Under the pieces are notes generated by a model, which saw only the letters and a list, made by a program, of their open reading frames with translations, was not told the DNA's origin and did no database searches. Below, one piece after another: positions 1-5,275 of a stretch of DNA of 5,275 nt (within the stretch, counting starts at the first letter, position 1; every line of letters starts with the position of its first letter). Origin of the DNA: an uncultured Lachnospiraceae bacterium (GTDB lineage: Bacteria; Bacillota_A; Clostridia; Lachnospirales; Lachnospiraceae); NCBI GenBank assembly GCA_947564305.1, contig CANOBT010000295.1, positions 1 to 5,275 on the forward strand, given 5' to 3'. Made by a program: the position numbers and the translations under genes.

Positions 1-49
1 GTTGTAATGGAAGACTGCTTTGAATTTGAAGCTGACGATCTATCCGTTG
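1..49 (+). pseudogene. Likely N-terminal remnant of the tyrosine recombinase, in a different reading frame from the rest
   Basis: The frame beginning at base 1 is open from the window edge to a stop at 136-138. Up to about base 54 it reads like the middle of a core-binding domain: an acidic stretch followed by a D-L-S-V-E-D motif, the kind of 'L-T-x-E-D-I' turn that precedes a helix in Xer/integrase N-terminal domains. Past about base 50 this frame turns into nonsense, while the frame one base over begins the recognisable K-M-S-A-L-R-S-F helix. The helices expected between the two motifs (about 20 residues in E. coli XerD) are missing. I infer an internal deletion that also shifted the frame. 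The remnant is too short to identify alone, so the call rests on its position next to the catalytic part. Confidence 0.4.
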
Positions 50-766
50 AAGATGTCTGCCTTACGAAGTTTTTATGGATATTTTTTCAAGCGTCAGGTT
101 ATTTCCAAGAATCCCACGTTGCTTGTAGATATGCCTAAACTGCATGATAAAGCCATTATTCGTCTAGATACGGATGAAGTTGCCATGCTTCTGGATTATA
201 TTGAACATGGATGCAGCGAGCTTACCGGTCAACGCAAGGTATATTATGAAAAGACGAAGAATCGAGACTTTGCCATTATTATTTTACTGTTAGGGACTGG
301 TATCCGTGTATCGGAATGTGTAGGACTGGATATACAGGATGTTGACTTTAAGAATAATGGAATTAAGGTGGTCAGAAAAGGCGGGAACGAAATGGTTGTA
401 TATTTTGGTGAAGAGGTCGAAAATGCCCTGAAAACGTATCTCTACACGACAAGAAAGTCTGTAAACCCGCTTCCTGGCCATGAAAATGCCCTCTTTCTAT
501 CTACGCAGCGGCGGAGAATCGGCGTACAAGCCGTCGAGAATATGGTCAAAAAATATGCTCGCGAAGTCACACCGAACAAAAAAATCACACCACATAAGCT
601 GCGCAGTACTTATGGCACTACCTTATATAAAGAAACCGGCGATATCTATCTGGTTGCAGATGTCTTAGGACATAAAGATGTCAATACCACGAAGAAGCAC
701 TATGCTGCGATTGATGAGAACCGCCGCCGTCTGGCTGCCGGTGCCGTGAAGCTCCGTGAGCCATAA
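20..766 (+). CDS. Tyrosine recombinase/integrase (XerC/XerD-like), N-terminally truncated
   Basis: This is a site-specific recombinase of the phage-integrase family, which cuts and rejoins DNA through a covalent 3'-phosphotyrosine link. All catalytic residues are visible, numbered from the TTG at 20: R96 in GTGIRVSE, K120 in RKGGNE, H192 and R195 in PHKLRSTYG, H218 in LGHKD and Y228 in KKHYAAI. Their spacing is almost identical to E. coli XerD (R148, K172, H244, R247, H270, Y279). The N-terminal domain is defective. Only its last helix (SALRSFYGYF, residues 13-22) is in frame, an in-frame TAA lies at 5-7, and roughly the first 65-75 residues of a XerD-like protein are lacking. TTG at 20 has a possible GGAAG site at 9-13; ATG at 53 is the alternative start and has no ribosome site. 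Without the core-binding domain it probably cannot clamp DNA normally, so it may be a pseudogene. The family is certain. Whether it is a housekeeping Xer or a mobile-element integrase is not. Confidence 0.85.
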   Translation: MNLKLTIYPLKMSALRSFYGYFFKRQVISKNPTLLVDMPKLHDKAIIRLDTDEVAMLLDYIEHGCSELTGQRKVYYEKTKNRDFAIIILLLGTGIRVSECVGLDIQDVDFKNNGIKVVRKGGNEMVVYFGEEVENALKTYLYTTRKSVNPLPGHENALFLSTQRRRIGVQAVENMVKKYAREVTPNKKITPHKLRSTYGTTLYKETGDIYLVADVLGHKDVNTTKKHYAAIDENRRRLAAGAVKLREP

Positions 767-792
767 AAAACGAAAGGATTTTCACTAAGATT

Positions 793-1527
793 ATGGAATT
801 ACAACGTTTACTTAGTTTTACGAGGAAAGCCGTTGATGAGTATACTATGATACAAGAAGGAGATCACATTGCAGTGGGAATCTCCGGTGGGAAGGACAGC
901 CTTACCCTCCTCTATGCCCTGCATGGATTGAAGCGCTTTTATCCTAACCCATTTACATTAAGCGCCATAACTGTAAATTTAGGTTTTCCAGATTTTAACC
1001 TCTCTCCCATCCATGAGTTATGTGCTAAACTGCAGATTCCTTACCAAGTTGTAGATTCTGACATTTACCATATTCTCTTTGATATACGCCAGGAATCGAA
1101 TCCTTGTTCCCTTTGCGCAAAGATGCGGAAGGGTGCTTTAAATCAGGCAGCAAAGGAAATGGGATGTAATAAAGTAGCCTATGCCCACCATATGGACGAT
1201 ATTATTGAAACAATGCTGCTCTCTCTAATATTTGAAGGCAGGTTTCATTCCTTTTCTCCCAAAACCTACTTAGACCGTATGGATTTAACAGTCATCCGCC
1301 CCATCATGTTCGTGAATGAGGCGGATGTGATAGGCTTTCAAAATAAATATCAGCTTCCTGTTGTAAAAAGCAAATGTCCGGTGGATGGATATACCAAACG
1401 CCAATATGCCAAGGAACTGGTTCAGAAGCTCAATCAGGACCATCCAGGAGCAAAAGAAAGGATGTTTGGCGCCATCTTAAACGGGAATATCAAAGGTTGG
1501 CCAGAACGTATTCTTCATAAAAGATAA
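793..1527 (+). CDS. ttcA: TtcA-family PP-loop ATPase, probable tRNA 2-thiocytidine synthetase
   Basis: This is a cytoplasmic ATP-pyrophosphatase of the TtcA/TilS group. TtcA proteins adenylate cytidine 32 of certain tRNAs and replace its oxygen with sulfur, using an Fe-S cluster. Seen here: the PP-loop SGGKDS at residues 31-36; the CxxC pair C105/C108 in NPCSLCAKMR; the AHHMDD motif at 131-136 followed by IIETMLLSL; and a third cysteine, C195, in KSKCPVDG. That three-cysteine arrangement is the TtcA cluster signature and separates it from TilS, which acts on tRNA-Ile2 lysidine and lacks the CxxC. At 244 residues it is shorter than E. coli TtcA (about 311), lacking terminal extensions. The ATG at 793 follows a GAAAGGA site at 772-778, a rather long 14-base spacing. 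It starts 26 bp after the recombinase stop with no terminator between, so read-through is likely. The family assignment is firm; the exact tRNA target in this lineage is inferred. Confidence 0.85.
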   Translation: MELQRLLSFTRKAVDEYTMIQEGDHIAVGISGGKDSLTLLYALHGLKRFYPNPFTLSAITVNLGFPDFNLSPIHELCAKLQIPYQVVDSDIYHILFDIRQESNPCSLCAKMRKGALNQAAKEMGCNKVAYAHHMDDIIETMLLSLIFEGRFHSFSPKTYLDRMDLTVIRPIMFVNEADVIGFQNKYQLPVVKSKCPVDGYTKRQYAKELVQKLNQDHPGAKERMFGAILNGNIKGWPERILHKR

Positions 1528-1532
1528 GCTGC

Positions 1533-2180
1533 CTAAAGTCTAATCTGTTGGGAAGAGGCACTTTCTTTCAATGCGATATATTGCTCGATAATCTGGGCAG
1601 TTCCTTCGATTCCAAGCTGAGAACTGCTCAGACACAGTTCATAACTCTCTACATCAGACCAACGCTTATTCGTATAATAATTATAATAGCTGGCACGCTT
1701 TTTATCTGTTTTCAGAATCTTGTCCTTTGCTTTGTTATCTGGCAAATCATAAATTCGCGCAATTCGACGTATCCTGGCATCCAAATCTGCATGGATGAAC
1801 ACACTCACAACATTGTCGTAAGACTCTAACGCATAATCCGCACATCTTCCAACCAGAATACAAGGTCCTTCATCCGCAATCTTTTTAATCGCATCAAACT
1901 GGGCTAAAAATACTTTGTGGTTGATTGGCATATCTGTGTAGGTATTGCCTGTATATCCCATAGAATAAGTATCCATCACAAGGGAATACAGAAAGCTATT
2001 GGTCGGTTTCTCATCATGATTTTCGAAAATTTCTTCACATATACCGCTCTCTTTTGCTGCCCTTGCAAGCATTTCTTTATCATAAAGCTTAATCCCTAAA
2101 TCTTCAGCCAGCTTATATCCGATTTCCCTTCCTGCACTTCCATATTGCCTTCCGATTGTAATAATTGTGTTTGTCTTCAT
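1533..2180 (-). CDS. Cytidylate kinase-like family protein (P-loop nucleotide kinase fold)
   Basis: This 215-residue protein belongs to the cytidylate-kinase-like family common in Clostridia and often present beside a true Cmk. The P-loop region is IITIGRQYGSAGREIG (residues 6-21). It carries arginine (R18) where classical Walker A motifs have lysine, which I recall as usual for this family. Other visible landmarks are a second GR pair in ILVGRCADY (108-116) and a basic, tyrosine-rich lid-like segment, KKRASYYNYYTNKRW (160-174), followed by SYELCLSSSQLGIEGT (179-194). Its substrate cannot be told from sequence, and calling it CMP kinase would be too strong. The ATG is well supported: AAAGGAG (2190-2196) sits 9 bases upstream. 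It has its own promoter and runs convergently into ttcA, with 5 bp between the stop codons. Confidence 0.82.
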   Translation of the reverse strand: MKTNTIITIGRQYGSAGREIGYKLAEDLGIKLYDKEMLARAAKESGICEEIFENHDEKPTNSFLYSLVMDTYSMGYTGNTYTDMPINHKVFLAQFDAIKKIADEGPCILVGRCADYALESYDNVVSVFIHADLDARIRRIARIYDLPDNKAKDKILKTDKKRASYYNYYTNKRWSDVESYELCLSSSQLGIEGTAQIIEQYIALKESASSQQIRL

Positions 2181-2189
2181 AAATCCACT

Positions 2190-2196
2190 CTCCTTT
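2190..2196 (-). promoter_or_regulatory. Shine-Dalgarno site of the cytidylate-kinase-like gene
   Basis: Read on the minus strand this is AAAGGAG, near-perfect to the anti-Shine-Dalgarno, 9 bases before the ATG at 2180. It fixes the start of the kinase-like gene and indicates efficient translation. Confidence 0.75.
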
Positions 2197-2204
2197 TACG
2201 TTAA

Positions 2205-2223
2205 AAATAACGGTTTGTTATTT
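2205..2223 (-). repeat. Perfect 7-bp inverted repeat at the predicted transcription start
   Basis: On the minus strand AAATAAC and GTTATTT flank a 5-base spacer (AAACC). The arms are perfectly complementary. The element begins 3 bases downstream of the -10 box of the adjacent promoter, so the predicted start (around 2220) falls inside it. It could be an operator for a dimeric repressor or a weak 5' hairpin in the leader. Each arm has only one G/C pair, so as RNA the hairpin would be weak. It could also be chance in AT-rich DNA. Confidence 0.45.
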
Positions 2224-2226
2224 ATT

Positions 2227-2255
2227 ATTATATCGAATCTAGAGAGATTGTTCAA
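2227..2255 (-). promoter_or_regulatory. Sigma-A-type promoter for the cytidylate-kinase-like gene
   Basis: On the minus strand the -35 box is TTGAAC (2255-2250), followed by exactly 17 bp and a consensus -10 box TATAAT (2232-2227). The -35 keeps the TTGA core. The box and part of the spacer lie within the last codons and stop of the rluD-family gene, so the kinase-like gene can be transcribed independently of the upstream operon. The predicted start is about 40 bases before the ATG. No other intergenic region in the window has boxes this good. Confidence 0.65.
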
Positions 2256-3171
2256 GAAGTTGTTGAAAGTATCGCGGAAGAGGTGCATCAAATTCTATAT
2301 ATTTTCCTGTACCCGGATGAACAAAACCTAACGTTTTTGCGTGCAATGTCTGACCAACAAGAGGAAATGGACATTTCGACGGCCCATATACCGTATCCCC
2401 TAAGATTGGATGTCCTATATGGGACATATGTACACGAATCTGATGGGTACGCCCAGTTTCAAGCTGACATTCAATATAAGTATATTTTCCCTCGGAAAGC
2501 CGCCGTAGTACCGTATAATGGGTGATTGCCGATTTTCCATTCCGGCTTTTTGTACTCATTTTTTTTCGGTCTGCAGGGTGACGTCCAATAGGCGCACAGA
2601 TAGTCCCACTCTCCTCTTTAAGATTACCATGTACAATAGCCTGATATTTCCGTGTAATCGAATGCTCTTTTAGCTGCTCTGCCAGAGATTGATGAGCCTG
2701 GTCATTTTTGCAGACAACAAGGGATCCCGTCGTATCTCTATCGATTCGATGCACGATTCCAGGACGTGCTACCCCGTTAATCCCTGACAGATTACCCTGG
2801 CAGTGGTACATAATGGCATTGACGAGAGTCCCGCTGTAATGTCCGGGTGCCGGATGCACCACCATTCCTTTCGGCTTATTTACAACAAGAATATCCGAAT
2901 CCTCATATAGAATATCTAACGGGATATCCTCCGGAAGAATTTCCGGCAATTCCGGCTCAGGAATCAATACCATGATCGAATCATTCAGATTCACTTTGTA
3001 ATTCGATTTCACAGGCTTTTGATTCACAAGCACATATTCTTCTTTTACTAATTTCTGGAGATAAGAACGCGAAAAATCCGGAAAGCTGGCAGACAGAAAT
3101 TTGTCTATTCTTTCCGGTTTGTCCTCTTCCACTATAAACTCAAAATTCTCCGCAAAATCCAAATCCCGCAT
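2239..3171 (-). CDS. rluD: RluD/YlyB-family 23S rRNA pseudouridine synthase
   Basis: This is an RluA-family enzyme that isomerises specific uridines in rRNA to pseudouridine. Domains in order: an S4 RNA-binding domain (about residues 18-75, beginning ERIDKFLSASFPDFSRS), a short proline-rich linker, then the catalytic domain. Catalytic D144 lies in HRIDRDTTG (141-149). The other family motifs are present: VVNKPKGMVVHP (96-107), RKYQAIVHG (174-182) and GRTHQIRVHM (240-249). Its 310 residues match full-length RluD and B. subtilis YlyB. RluD in E. coli makes the helix-69 pseudouridines; the exact target here is inferred, and other RluA-family members have similar architecture. It begins 18 bp after lspA; its GAGGAG site (3185-3190) just touches the lspA stop codon, 13 bases from the ATG, which suggests coupled translation. 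It is the last gene of the minus-strand operon. Confidence 0.92.
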   Translation of the reverse strand: MRDLDFAENFEFIVEEDKPERIDKFLSASFPDFSRSYLQKLVKEEYVLVNQKPVKSNYKVNLNDSIMVLIPEPELPEILPEDIPLDILYEDSDILVVNKPKGMVVHPAPGHYSGTLVNAIMYHCQGNLSGINGVARPGIVHRIDRDTTGSLVVCKNDQAHQSLAEQLKEHSITRKYQAIVHGNLKEESGTICAPIGRHPADRKKMSTKSRNGKSAITHYTVLRRLSEGKYTYIECQLETGRTHQIRVHMSHIGHPILGDTVYGPSKCPFPLVGQTLHAKTLGFVHPGTGKYIEFDAPLPRYFQQLLEQSL

Positions 3172-3189
3172 ATCAAGTATTGTACTCCT

Positions 3190-3711
3190 CTACCCTTTAC
3201 TCCTAAAAAAAGTAAACCACTCCAGTTCTTCCTCTTTATAAAAGAAAAGAATCAGATATGCAAATAGAAAACAAGCTATGACAACATAACAATCTGCCAC
3301 ATTAAAAATAGGGAAATCAATGAGACTGAAATACAAAAAGTCTACCACATACTGCTGAAATACCCTGTCAATTAAGTTCCCCACCGCTCCTGCACAAACT
3401 AAAACAGCACAAACCCTCATAGGAAAATAATGACGTCCCTGCGGAATTTTTCCATAGAAAAATCCGATCAAGAAAAAGATGAGGACTGCTCCAATCATGA
3501 AAAAAATCTGTCTGTTCTGAAATAATCCGAAAGCTGCTCCTCTGTTTTCCAAATAGCGCAGTTCAAACACTCCGGGGATTAAAACAATCTCATTTTGCCC
3601 TTTTAAATGCACTACGGCCAGGTGTTTTGAAGTCTGGTCTAAAAGAACTGCCGCAATACAGCAAAATAATGCTGTCAGATAGCTTTTTACTTGAAAAAAA
3701 TGTTCGTTCAT
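3190..3711 (-). CDS. lspA: Lipoprotein signal peptidase (signal peptidase II)
   Basis: This is an inner-membrane aspartyl protease that cleaves the signal peptide of prolipoproteins after Lgt has lipidated the +1 cysteine. Four hydrophobic segments are visible (about residues 11-24, 68-86, 97-113 and 136-157), the usual LspA topology. Family motifs in order: DQTSKHLAV (25-33), ENRGAAFGLF (55-64), GNLIDRV with catalytic D115, and FNVAD with catalytic D140. The length of 173 residues is typical. The ATG at 3711 follows a purine-rich AGAGGAAA site at 3718-3725. It sits between ylmH (86-bp gap) and the rluD-family gene (18-bp gap); the lspA-rluD pairing is widespread in bacteria. The C-terminal tail (KEEELEWFTFFRSKG) is charged and probably cytoplasmic. 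Confidence 0.95.
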   Translation of the reverse strand: MNEHFFQVKSYLTALFCCIAAVLLDQTSKHLAVVHLKGQNEIVLIPGVFELRYLENRGAAFGLFQNRQIFFMIGAVLIFFLIGFFYGKIPQGRHYFPMRVCAVLVCAGAVGNLIDRVFQQYVVDFLYFSLIDFPIFNVADCYVVIACFLFAYLILFFYKEEELEWFTFFRSKG

Positions 3712-3797
3712 TTCTGCTTTCCTCTTTGCAATATTACGATAATACCTGATTGCTTCCCTTCATAATCATAAAGATATGGCAGCATCCCTGAAAACAC

Positions 3798-4622
3798 TCA
3801 TATATATTTATGAATCAATACATATACTCTGTTTTTCTTTGTGACAGAAAGACTCTCTATATACTGAAACTTTCCCATCCCTCTGACAGAAACCAGGTCT
3901 CCTTCCTTTACATGTATGCCATTGGAAACGGCCAACCTTCCATTTACAAATACCTTTCCTGCTCCTATAAGCCCTGTAAGCTTACTCCTGGAGGAAGAAA
4001 ACGCAAGAGAAAGCAGGGCGTCCAGTCGAACAGAAGGAACCGTACCTTTGATTTCTTCATATTTAGGAGTATAACGAAAATCTTGCCACTCCTCCTCTGA
4101 GACAAACACAGATGTATGACGAATCCTGGTTAATTCCTCTTTGACGAAATCCTTTAATTTTGTAGAGATAAAGATAAGAGCATGAGTGCCATCGACCAGA
4201 ATATCTCCCACTTTTCCACGTTCAATTCCAAGATTCATTACTGCACCCAGATAATCTCTATGTGTCAACGCCTCTGCATATTTCTGGTGTGAAGGGGCAA
4301 TACATAATACAGTTATCTCTGACATGAAAAATACCTCGTTTGATGTCATAAAAGTATTCTCTGGCTCTAAAGAAAGAGCTTGAGCATATCTTCCACACAA
4401 AGAAAGAGCATCTTCTGGTAAAAATGCCGCCATCTGACGCTCCGCCGAATCATATCCGCCAAAAGTAACATATCCTGTATACAGGGAATCTTTCGGCAAG
4501 GTATGTAGAATACTCTGTTCATTCAAGTTCAGAAAATCCGTATACGTAATGATTCCTCGATGAAATGACTGCCTGGATAACTCCAACAGTCGTTTTGCCA
4601 ATTGTTCTTCTTCTCTCATCAT
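3798..4622 (-). CDS. ylmH: YlmH-family RNA-binding protein with C-terminal S4 domain
   Basis: YlmH is encoded in the division gene cluster of Gram-positive bacteria. Its S4 domain binds RNA, and in B. subtilis it has been linked to the rescue of stalled 50S subunits. Visible family motifs, numbered from the ATG at 4622: TYTDFLNLNEQSIL (26-39), GGYDSAERQMAAFLP (55-69), THRDYLGAVMNLGIERGKVGDI (120-141), and the S4 domain from about residue 197 (VRLDALLSLAFSSSRSK) through VFVNGR to VSVRGMGKF. The frame stays open upstream to an ATG at 4664, but that would overlap sepF by 41 bp and add 14 residues unlike the family. I chose the start at 4622, where the sepF stop TAA is separated by one G from tandem ATG codons. 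There is no good ribosome site, so translation is probably coupled to sepF. The second ATG (4619) is equally possible. The length of 274 residues fits the family. Confidence 0.9.
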   Translation of the reverse strand: MMREEEQLAKRLLELSRQSFHRGIITYTDFLNLNEQSILHTLPKDSLYTGYVTFGGYDSAERQMAAFLPEDALSLCGRYAQALSLEPENTFMTSNEVFFMSEITVLCIAPSHQKYAEALTHRDYLGAVMNLGIERGKVGDILVDGTHALIFISTKLKDFVKEELTRIRHTSVFVSEEEWQDFRYTPKYEEIKGTVPSVRLDALLSLAFSSSRSKLTGLIGAGKVFVNGRLAVSNGIHVKEGDLVSVRGMGKFQYIESLSVTKKNRVYVLIHKYI

Positions 4623-4623
4623 C

Positions 4624-5175
4624 TTAATATCTCGCCCGTACACTCGGCTGTTCCATAGAACCACTGAGAAGATCCTGTAAATCTCCTGAAATGTCTACAT
4701 TCGTCGGTGTCACAAGAAAGATATAATTGGAAATTTTCTGGAGATTTCCATTAATTGCAAAAGTTGCCCCTGAAATAAAATCTATAATCCTCTGTGCAAT
4801 CTCCAGATCCATTCCCTCCAGATTTAAAATGACTGTGCGTCCGGAAAGAAGGGTTTCCGTAATCTGCCGTGAATCGTCTACAGTGATTGGTTTTACTACA
4901 CAAACCTCCATTCCTGCACTGGCATTGCCTCTTCTTGGAGCCGGCTGCCGCATGGGGGTCACTTTACTGCTTGCAGCCGGCACTCTGCTGTTGCTCTGCT
5001 GCATATCAAAGTCATCATAGGTATCCTTACTATTTGATTTTTTATTGAAAAAGGAACGGCGCGGCGTCTCCTCAAAATCTTCCTCGTAAAACTCATCATC
5101 ATCATAGAAATCATCATCATAATCATCGTCATCATTCAATTTCATGATGTCGAGGAATTTATCAAATATTCCCAT
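4624..5175 (-). CDS. sepF: Cell division protein SepF
   Basis: SepF anchors FtsZ filaments to the membrane and shapes the septum in Gram-positive bacteria. The N-terminus MGIFDKFLDIMKL (1-13) is the expected amphipathic membrane helix. Residues 15-36 are purely acidic or aromatic. A polar linker follows (about 37-88), then the conserved SepF core (89-170), including VVKPITVDDSRQITETLL, GRTVILNLEGMD, AQRIIDFISGATFAINGNLQKI and NYIFLVTPTNVDIS. The 183-residue length is slightly above the roughly 150 of B. subtilis SepF, the extra lying in the acidic region and linker. The ATG at 5175 follows AGGAGT (5183-5188) with a 7-base gap. The stop TAA (4624-4626) lies one base before the ylmH start, so the two are translationally linked. 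The usual neighbour ylmG is absent. Confidence 0.95.
   Translation of the reverse strand: MGIFDKFLDIMKLNDDDDYDDDFYDDDEFYEEDFEETPRRSFFNKKSNSKDTYDDFDMQQSNSRVPAASSKVTPMRQPAPRRGNASAGMEVCVVKPITVDDSRQITETLLSGRTVILNLEGMDLEIAQRIIDFISGATFAINGNLQKISNYIFLVTPTNVDISGDLQDLLSGSMEQPSVRARY
5068..5133 (-). repeat. GAT/GAA-rich codon tract encoding the acidic-aromatic segment of SepF
   Basis: Runs of GAT codons (seen on the plus strand as ATC triplets, densest at about 5092-5137) encode SepF residues 15-36: 16 Asp/Glu and 6 Tyr/Phe with nothing else. As a trinucleotide-like tract it can change length in frame by slippage. It lies between the membrane helix and the linker, where length variation is likely tolerated. 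Confidence 0.6.
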
Positions 5176-5207
5176 TACTTACACTCCTATCAATATTTTT
5201 GCTAATC

Positions 5208-5275
5208 TCAAATTGTATAATCCCTAAGTTCCAAAAATACCCGCTTATCCTCATACACAAGAATACGGCTGACGA
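5208..5275 (-). CDS. C-terminal end of an unidentified gene upstream of sepF (partial)
   Basis: On the minus strand a frame open at the window edge runs 21 codons (V-S-R-I-L-V-Y-E-D-K-R-V and so on) to a TGA at 5208-5210. It ends 32 bp before the sepF start, with no terminator between, so it is probably the preceding gene of the same operon. Alternating hydrophobic and charged residues suggest beta strands. It does not resemble the C-terminus of YlmE/YggS, the usual gene before sepF in B. subtilis. Too little is present to name it. A second frame is also open across this stretch, so even the coding call is moderate. Confidence 0.4.
   Translation of the reverse strand, partial: VSRILVYEDKRVFLELRDYTI

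Noticed and set aside
1..138. Programmed ribosomal frameshift joining the two recombinase frames
   Set aside because: A frameshift alone would not supply the missing helices between the two motifs, and I see no slippery heptamer or downstream stem. Deletion explains it better.
290..668. Open frames on both strands inside the recombinase gene
   Set aside because: They lie within a gene with complete catalytic motifs, lack family features and have no ribosome sites.
2205..2223. Intrinsic terminator of the rluD operon
   Set aside because: The stem is 7 bp with a single G/C pair, and the T-run after it is short. It also lies downstream of a strong promoter, at the predicted start site.
3712..3797. 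Promoter for lspA-rluD in the ylmH-lspA gap
   Set aside because: A TATTAT hexamer is present on the minus strand, but no -35-like hexamer lies 16-18 bp upstream, so I do not annotate it.
3810..4100. Plus-strand open frame opposite the C-terminal half of ylmH
   Set aside because: The opposite strand encodes a clear S4 domain. This frame is a by-product of it, with no recognisable motifs.
4727..5020. Plus-strand open frame opposite sepF with a hydrophobic, leucine-rich tail
   Set aside because: It could be mistaken for a small membrane protein, but it mirrors the conserved SepF core and linker and has no ribosome site.
5092..5137. ATC triplet repeats as a CRISPR or regulatory repeat array
   Set aside because: They are in frame with sepF and encode Asp-rich residues; there are no spacers and no repeat unit longer than a codon.

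Overview
The window looks like chromosomal DNA from a low-to-mid GC Firmicute, most likely a Lachnospiraceae-type Clostridium relative. The grounds are strong AGGAG-type Shine-Dalgarno sites, AT-leaning codon use, and the cell-division genes sepF and ylmH next to lspA and an rluD-family gene. This is a placement from gene content and sequence style, not from a database match.

Layout: Positions 1-766 (+) hold a tyrosine recombinase. Its catalytic domain is complete, but its N-terminal DNA-binding domain is broken near position 50, apparently by an out-of-frame internal deletion. It is followed after 26 bp by a TtcA-family PP-loop tRNA thiolation gene (793-1527, +). This meets a convergent cytidylate-kinase-like gene (1533-2180, -) with only 5 bp between the stop codons. 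The kinase-like gene has its own good sigma-A-type promoter (2227-2255, -), whose -35 box sits inside the end of the next gene, and a small perfect inverted repeat at the predicted transcription start.

From 2239 to the right edge all genes are on the minus strand and read right to left: the tail of an unidentified gene (5208-5275), sepF (4624-5175), ylmH (3798-4622), lspA (3190-3711) and an rluD/ylyB-family pseudouridine synthase (2239-3171). The first two junctions between complete genes are tight (1 bp) or short (86 bp), and lspA to rluD is 18 bp, so this looks like one operon. It matches a thinned version of the Bacillus subtilis ylmF-ylmG-ylmH-divIVA-ileS-ylyA-lspA-ylyB order, with ylmG, divIVA, ileS and ylyA absent here.

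Functionally, the minus-strand cluster combines septum assembly (SepF), ribosome/RNA binding linked to division (YlmH), lipoprotein maturation (LspA) and rRNA pseudouridylation (RluD family). The plus-strand pair combines a probably defective recombinase with a tRNA modification gene. I found no CRISPR array, RNA gene, insertion sequence or convincing new multi-gene system. The broken recombinase and the promoter/inverted-repeat unit are the points most worth a second look.
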